Positions 15,757 to 17,146 of a stretch of 17,146 nucleotides of DNA are shown piece after piece; position 1 is the stretch's first letter, and the number at the start of each line of letters is the position of its first letter. Location of the stretch: NCBI GenBank assembly GCA_900553775.1, contig USEZ01000025.1:1-17146 (forward strand). The letters run 5' to 3'. This stretch comes from an uncultured Slackia sp. (GTDB taxonomy: Bacteria; Actinomycetota; Coriobacteriia; Coriobacteriales; Eggerthellaceae). The translations under genes were made by a program, and so were the position numbers. The notes under the pieces are model-generated. The model saw only the letters and a program-made list of their open reading frames with translations, did no database searches and had not been told where the DNA came from.

Positions 15757-16075
15757 GATAGTATGTCCTTCCAATTTCTGTGTTGTGACAGGGGAAGGGT
15801 ATACCTCATTAACGCACCAATTTATCAGTATAGCGAGGAATGGTGTGTTGTTCAAGTTGAAGTGCGGTGTTGCGTTTGAGCTGCTTGTGAGAGTTGCTCG
15901 GGAACATGTTAATTTGAATGCATTTACTGTGTTATTGGTGAGCATATGTGTTTGGGTTCGTTGGTTTTCGCAAGAGGAAAACAAAAGGAAAATTACGAAA
16001 AAAGCATGGCTGGAAATGCTGATAAAGACTGATTTTCATTGGTATTGTGCGCTACGAAAACCAGAGAAAAAATGA
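15338..16075 (+). CDS. Fourth prepilin-like (TadE/TadF-type) gene, 3' end lost at a junction
   Basis: From ATG 15338 (GGAAGGGGG four bases upstream) the frame encodes a 40-residue basic leader, then SG and QMAVEFAVTIPVMAAVAFIV (42-61), a TadE-like signal with Glu at +5 and Phe at +6. The resemblance ends near residue 63-67 (about 15,525-15,540). The frame then enters a Gly/Ala repeat and continues to 16075 as pure antisense of tatA and its promoter, which cannot be a genuine pseudopilin domain. GTG 15272, overlapping the previous stop, is an alternative start. The native gene is therefore truncated, by assembly error or recombination. The full-length 245-aa fusion is unlikely to be functional. 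Confidence 0.6.
   Translation: MDGFSIKGGAFVRRLSGHAGNASKADCAGRKRPGNARRRSGQMAVEFAVTIPVMAAVAFIVTAWGTAGAGAGAAAGAGAGASLTVLTVCCVAGSSVLVSARKIFIDWPMLLASSGSFFAPNSSTMISRMIMSSVGRRLGMIVCPSNFCVVTGEGYTSLTHQFISIARNGVLFKLKCGVAFELLVRVAREHVNLNAFTVLLVSICVWVRWFSQEENKRKITKKAWLEMLIKTDFHWYCALRKPEKK
15518..15560. other. Junction between two unrelated DNA segments
   Basis: To the left, the sequence is the tad operon on the plus strand. To the right, it is tatA on the minus strand. Both genes lose their 3' ends and stops here, and each frame goes on into the antisense of the other. The join falls in or beside a GC-rich Gly/Ala (antisense Ala/Pro) repeat, where misassembly or recombination is easy. Downstream non-coding DNA is plainly more AT-rich than anything in the tad region. 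Confidence 0.65.
15827..15855 (-). promoter_or_regulatory. Probable sigma-70-type promoter of tatA
   Basis: On the minus strand TTGAAC (15850-15855) and TATACT (15827-15832) are 17 bases apart, about 55 bases before the tatA ribosome site. A GGTATACC palindrome (15799-15806) lies in the presumed 5' leader. Confidence 0.6.
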
Positions 16076-16435
16076 GTGAGTCGCTTTCTTTGACGCATGG
16101 TGAGAATCGTCTGTTTGAGTTATTGTGAATGCGCACAACGAAGACAAGCGGCATGGAGGGCGCGCAAAAACTCGAATAATCGCATATGGTAACTGTTTGC
16201 TTTACCGTCATCTCTCCCATACATACATGACGACGGGGACGCACCACAATGATGTGATGGTAAAACGGGCAGTACCAGACGATTCCGAGTATGTGTGTGC
16301 CATCCACTGACGCATCTTACCTGCGTCGTCGGGCCATTGAATGGATTAAGTGCATTGAATGGTTGCGAATGCGGCAGAGTGTCTTCGTCCGTCATGCCTC
16401 GCAATGAACGCGCGGCAGTCCAACGAAGGAGCAAG
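16076..16435. other. Gene-free region upstream of the Tat-exported hydrolase
   Basis: No gene is supported. The stretch contains a direct repeat CATTGAATGG at 16335-16344 and 16353-16362 (18-bp period). It also has two loose dyads, GGTAA-N9-TTACC (16189-16207) and GGTA-N10-TACC (16259-16276). They may be regulator sites for the downstream sugar-related gene. No clear promoter hexamers were found. Confidence 0.4.
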
Positions 16436-17146
16436 ATGAGTTCAACGGAAGCAACAAACGGCATCTCTCGCCGTGCTGTGCTCGCAGGCGCGGCCGCCAT
16501 CGGCGGCACCATCGCCGTGGCGAGTGCATTGGGTACAGGAGTGACAACGGTGCAGGCAGCGCCATCCGTCGCTGGCACGGCAGGTGCAACGGGCGCGAAC
16601 GGCGCGGGCGGCGTGGCCGTTCCCGCAGCGCAGCGCACCACGAAAAGCGCGAAGACCATTACCGACGCGCCCGCTCTGCCGGGCTGGAAGGTAGCTCCGT
16701 TCCCTCTGCGGAACGTCGCCATCACCTCGAACAGCGTGTTCGATCGTGCCAAGGAAGGGATGCTCGACTATGCACGCAACTATCCGGTAGACCGCTGGCT
16801 GGTTTGCTTCCGTGCGCAGGCGAACCTGCTGCCTAAGGACAACACGACGCAGCCTTCCGGTGGCTGGGAGAACTTCCCCAGCGGCTCGCTAGACAAGGCT
16901 GTTGAACAGCAATGGGGCGATGCCGAATACACGCGTGGCCAGAACAAGAACGGTGCTGATGGTCTGTTGCGCGGCCACTTTGCCGGACATGCATTGCACA
17001 TGCTCTCCCAAGCGTATGCCGAAACGGGGGAGGAAGCGATTCTCAACAAGATCAACGAGTTCGTCTCCGGCCTGAAGGAATGCCGAGATTCCCTGCGCGA
17101 GATGAAGTATAACGGCAAAGCCCGCTACAGCCACCCCGGCTTCCTT
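16436..17146 (+). CDS. Tat-exported glycoside hydrolase, GH127/DUF1680 beta-L-arabinofuranosidase-like (partial)
   Basis: The frame is open for 237 codons and runs off the window. ATG 16436 follows AAGGAG. The N-terminus has a twin-arginine signal, ISRRAVLAGAAAIGG (10-24), then a hydrophobic stretch and a likely cleavage near VQAAPS (40-45), with a Gly/Ala-rich linker after it. The mature part begins with PFPLRNVAITSNSVFDRAKE and continues through PVDRWLVCFRAQANLLP, then LLRGHFAGHALHMLSQAYAETGEE. These resemble the start of the alpha/alpha-barrel of GH127/DUF1680 enzymes, which cut terminal L-arabinofuranose from plant glycans. Active-site residues lie further on and are not seen, so substrate is unknown. 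It is divergent from tatA, which fits a Tat substrate beside its own exporter component. Confidence 0.75.
   Translation, partial: MSSTEATNGISRRAVLAGAAAIGGTIAVASALGTGVTTVQAAPSVAGTAGATGANGAGGVAVPAAQRTTKSAKTITDAPALPGWKVAPFPLRNVAITSNSVFDRAKEGMLDYARNYPVDRWLVCFRAQANLLPKDNTTQPSGGWENFPSGSLDKAVEQQWGDAEYTRGQNKNGADGLLRGHFAGHALHMLSQAYAETGEEAILNKINEFVSGLKECRDSLREMKYNGKARYSHPGFL

Overview
The left 15.5 kb looks like chromosome of a GC-rich anaerobic actinobacterium. A Coriobacteriia/Eggerthellales member is my best guess, inferred from GC-rich coding, an arginine deiminase operon with a YfcC-type transporter, and a Tad pilus locus with no secretin. The right 1.6 kb (about 15,540 to the end) looks like different DNA: its non-coding part is clearly more AT-rich, and it carries a tatA gene and the start of a Tat-exported glycoside hydrolase.

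Region 1 (1-5313) is a complete arginine deiminase operon, arcA-arcB-arcC-arcD, all on the plus strand. The transporter imports arginine against ornithine. ArcA makes citrulline and ammonia, ArcB makes ornithine and carbamoyl phosphate, and ArcC makes ATP. The AT-rich leader holds three copies of CCGAAATC and a 14-bp palindrome. Stem-loops sit in the arcA-arcB and arcC-arcD gaps, and a strong hairpin terminator closes the operon.

Region 2 (5314-6917) holds a tRNA-Val(TAC) with its own terminator, then about 1.1 kb with no gene I can support. A small repeat cluster lies ahead of the next operon.

Region 3 (6918-about 15,540) is a tightly packed Tad/Flp pilus operon: cpaB, tadZ/cpaE, tadA/cpaF, tadB, tadC, an Flp pilin, a second small pilin-like protein, a TadE-like pseudopilin, a large TadG-like protein with a cysteine cluster, and a fourth prepilin-like gene that is cut off. 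Most genes overlap or nearly abut, so translation is probably coupled. No prepilin peptidase or secretin is present in the window.

Region 4 (about 15,540-17,146) begins where the fourth prepilin-like gene runs, without a stop, into the 3' end of a tatA gene on the opposite strand that also lacks its own stop. Each frame continues as antisense of the other gene. This is either a chimeric assembly join or a recent recombination, and it is the most important thing to check. Beyond tatA is a divergent gene for a Tat-signal protein resembling GH127/DUF1680 beta-L-arabinofuranosidases, cut by the window end.

I do not see convincing evidence of a new defence or mobile system here.
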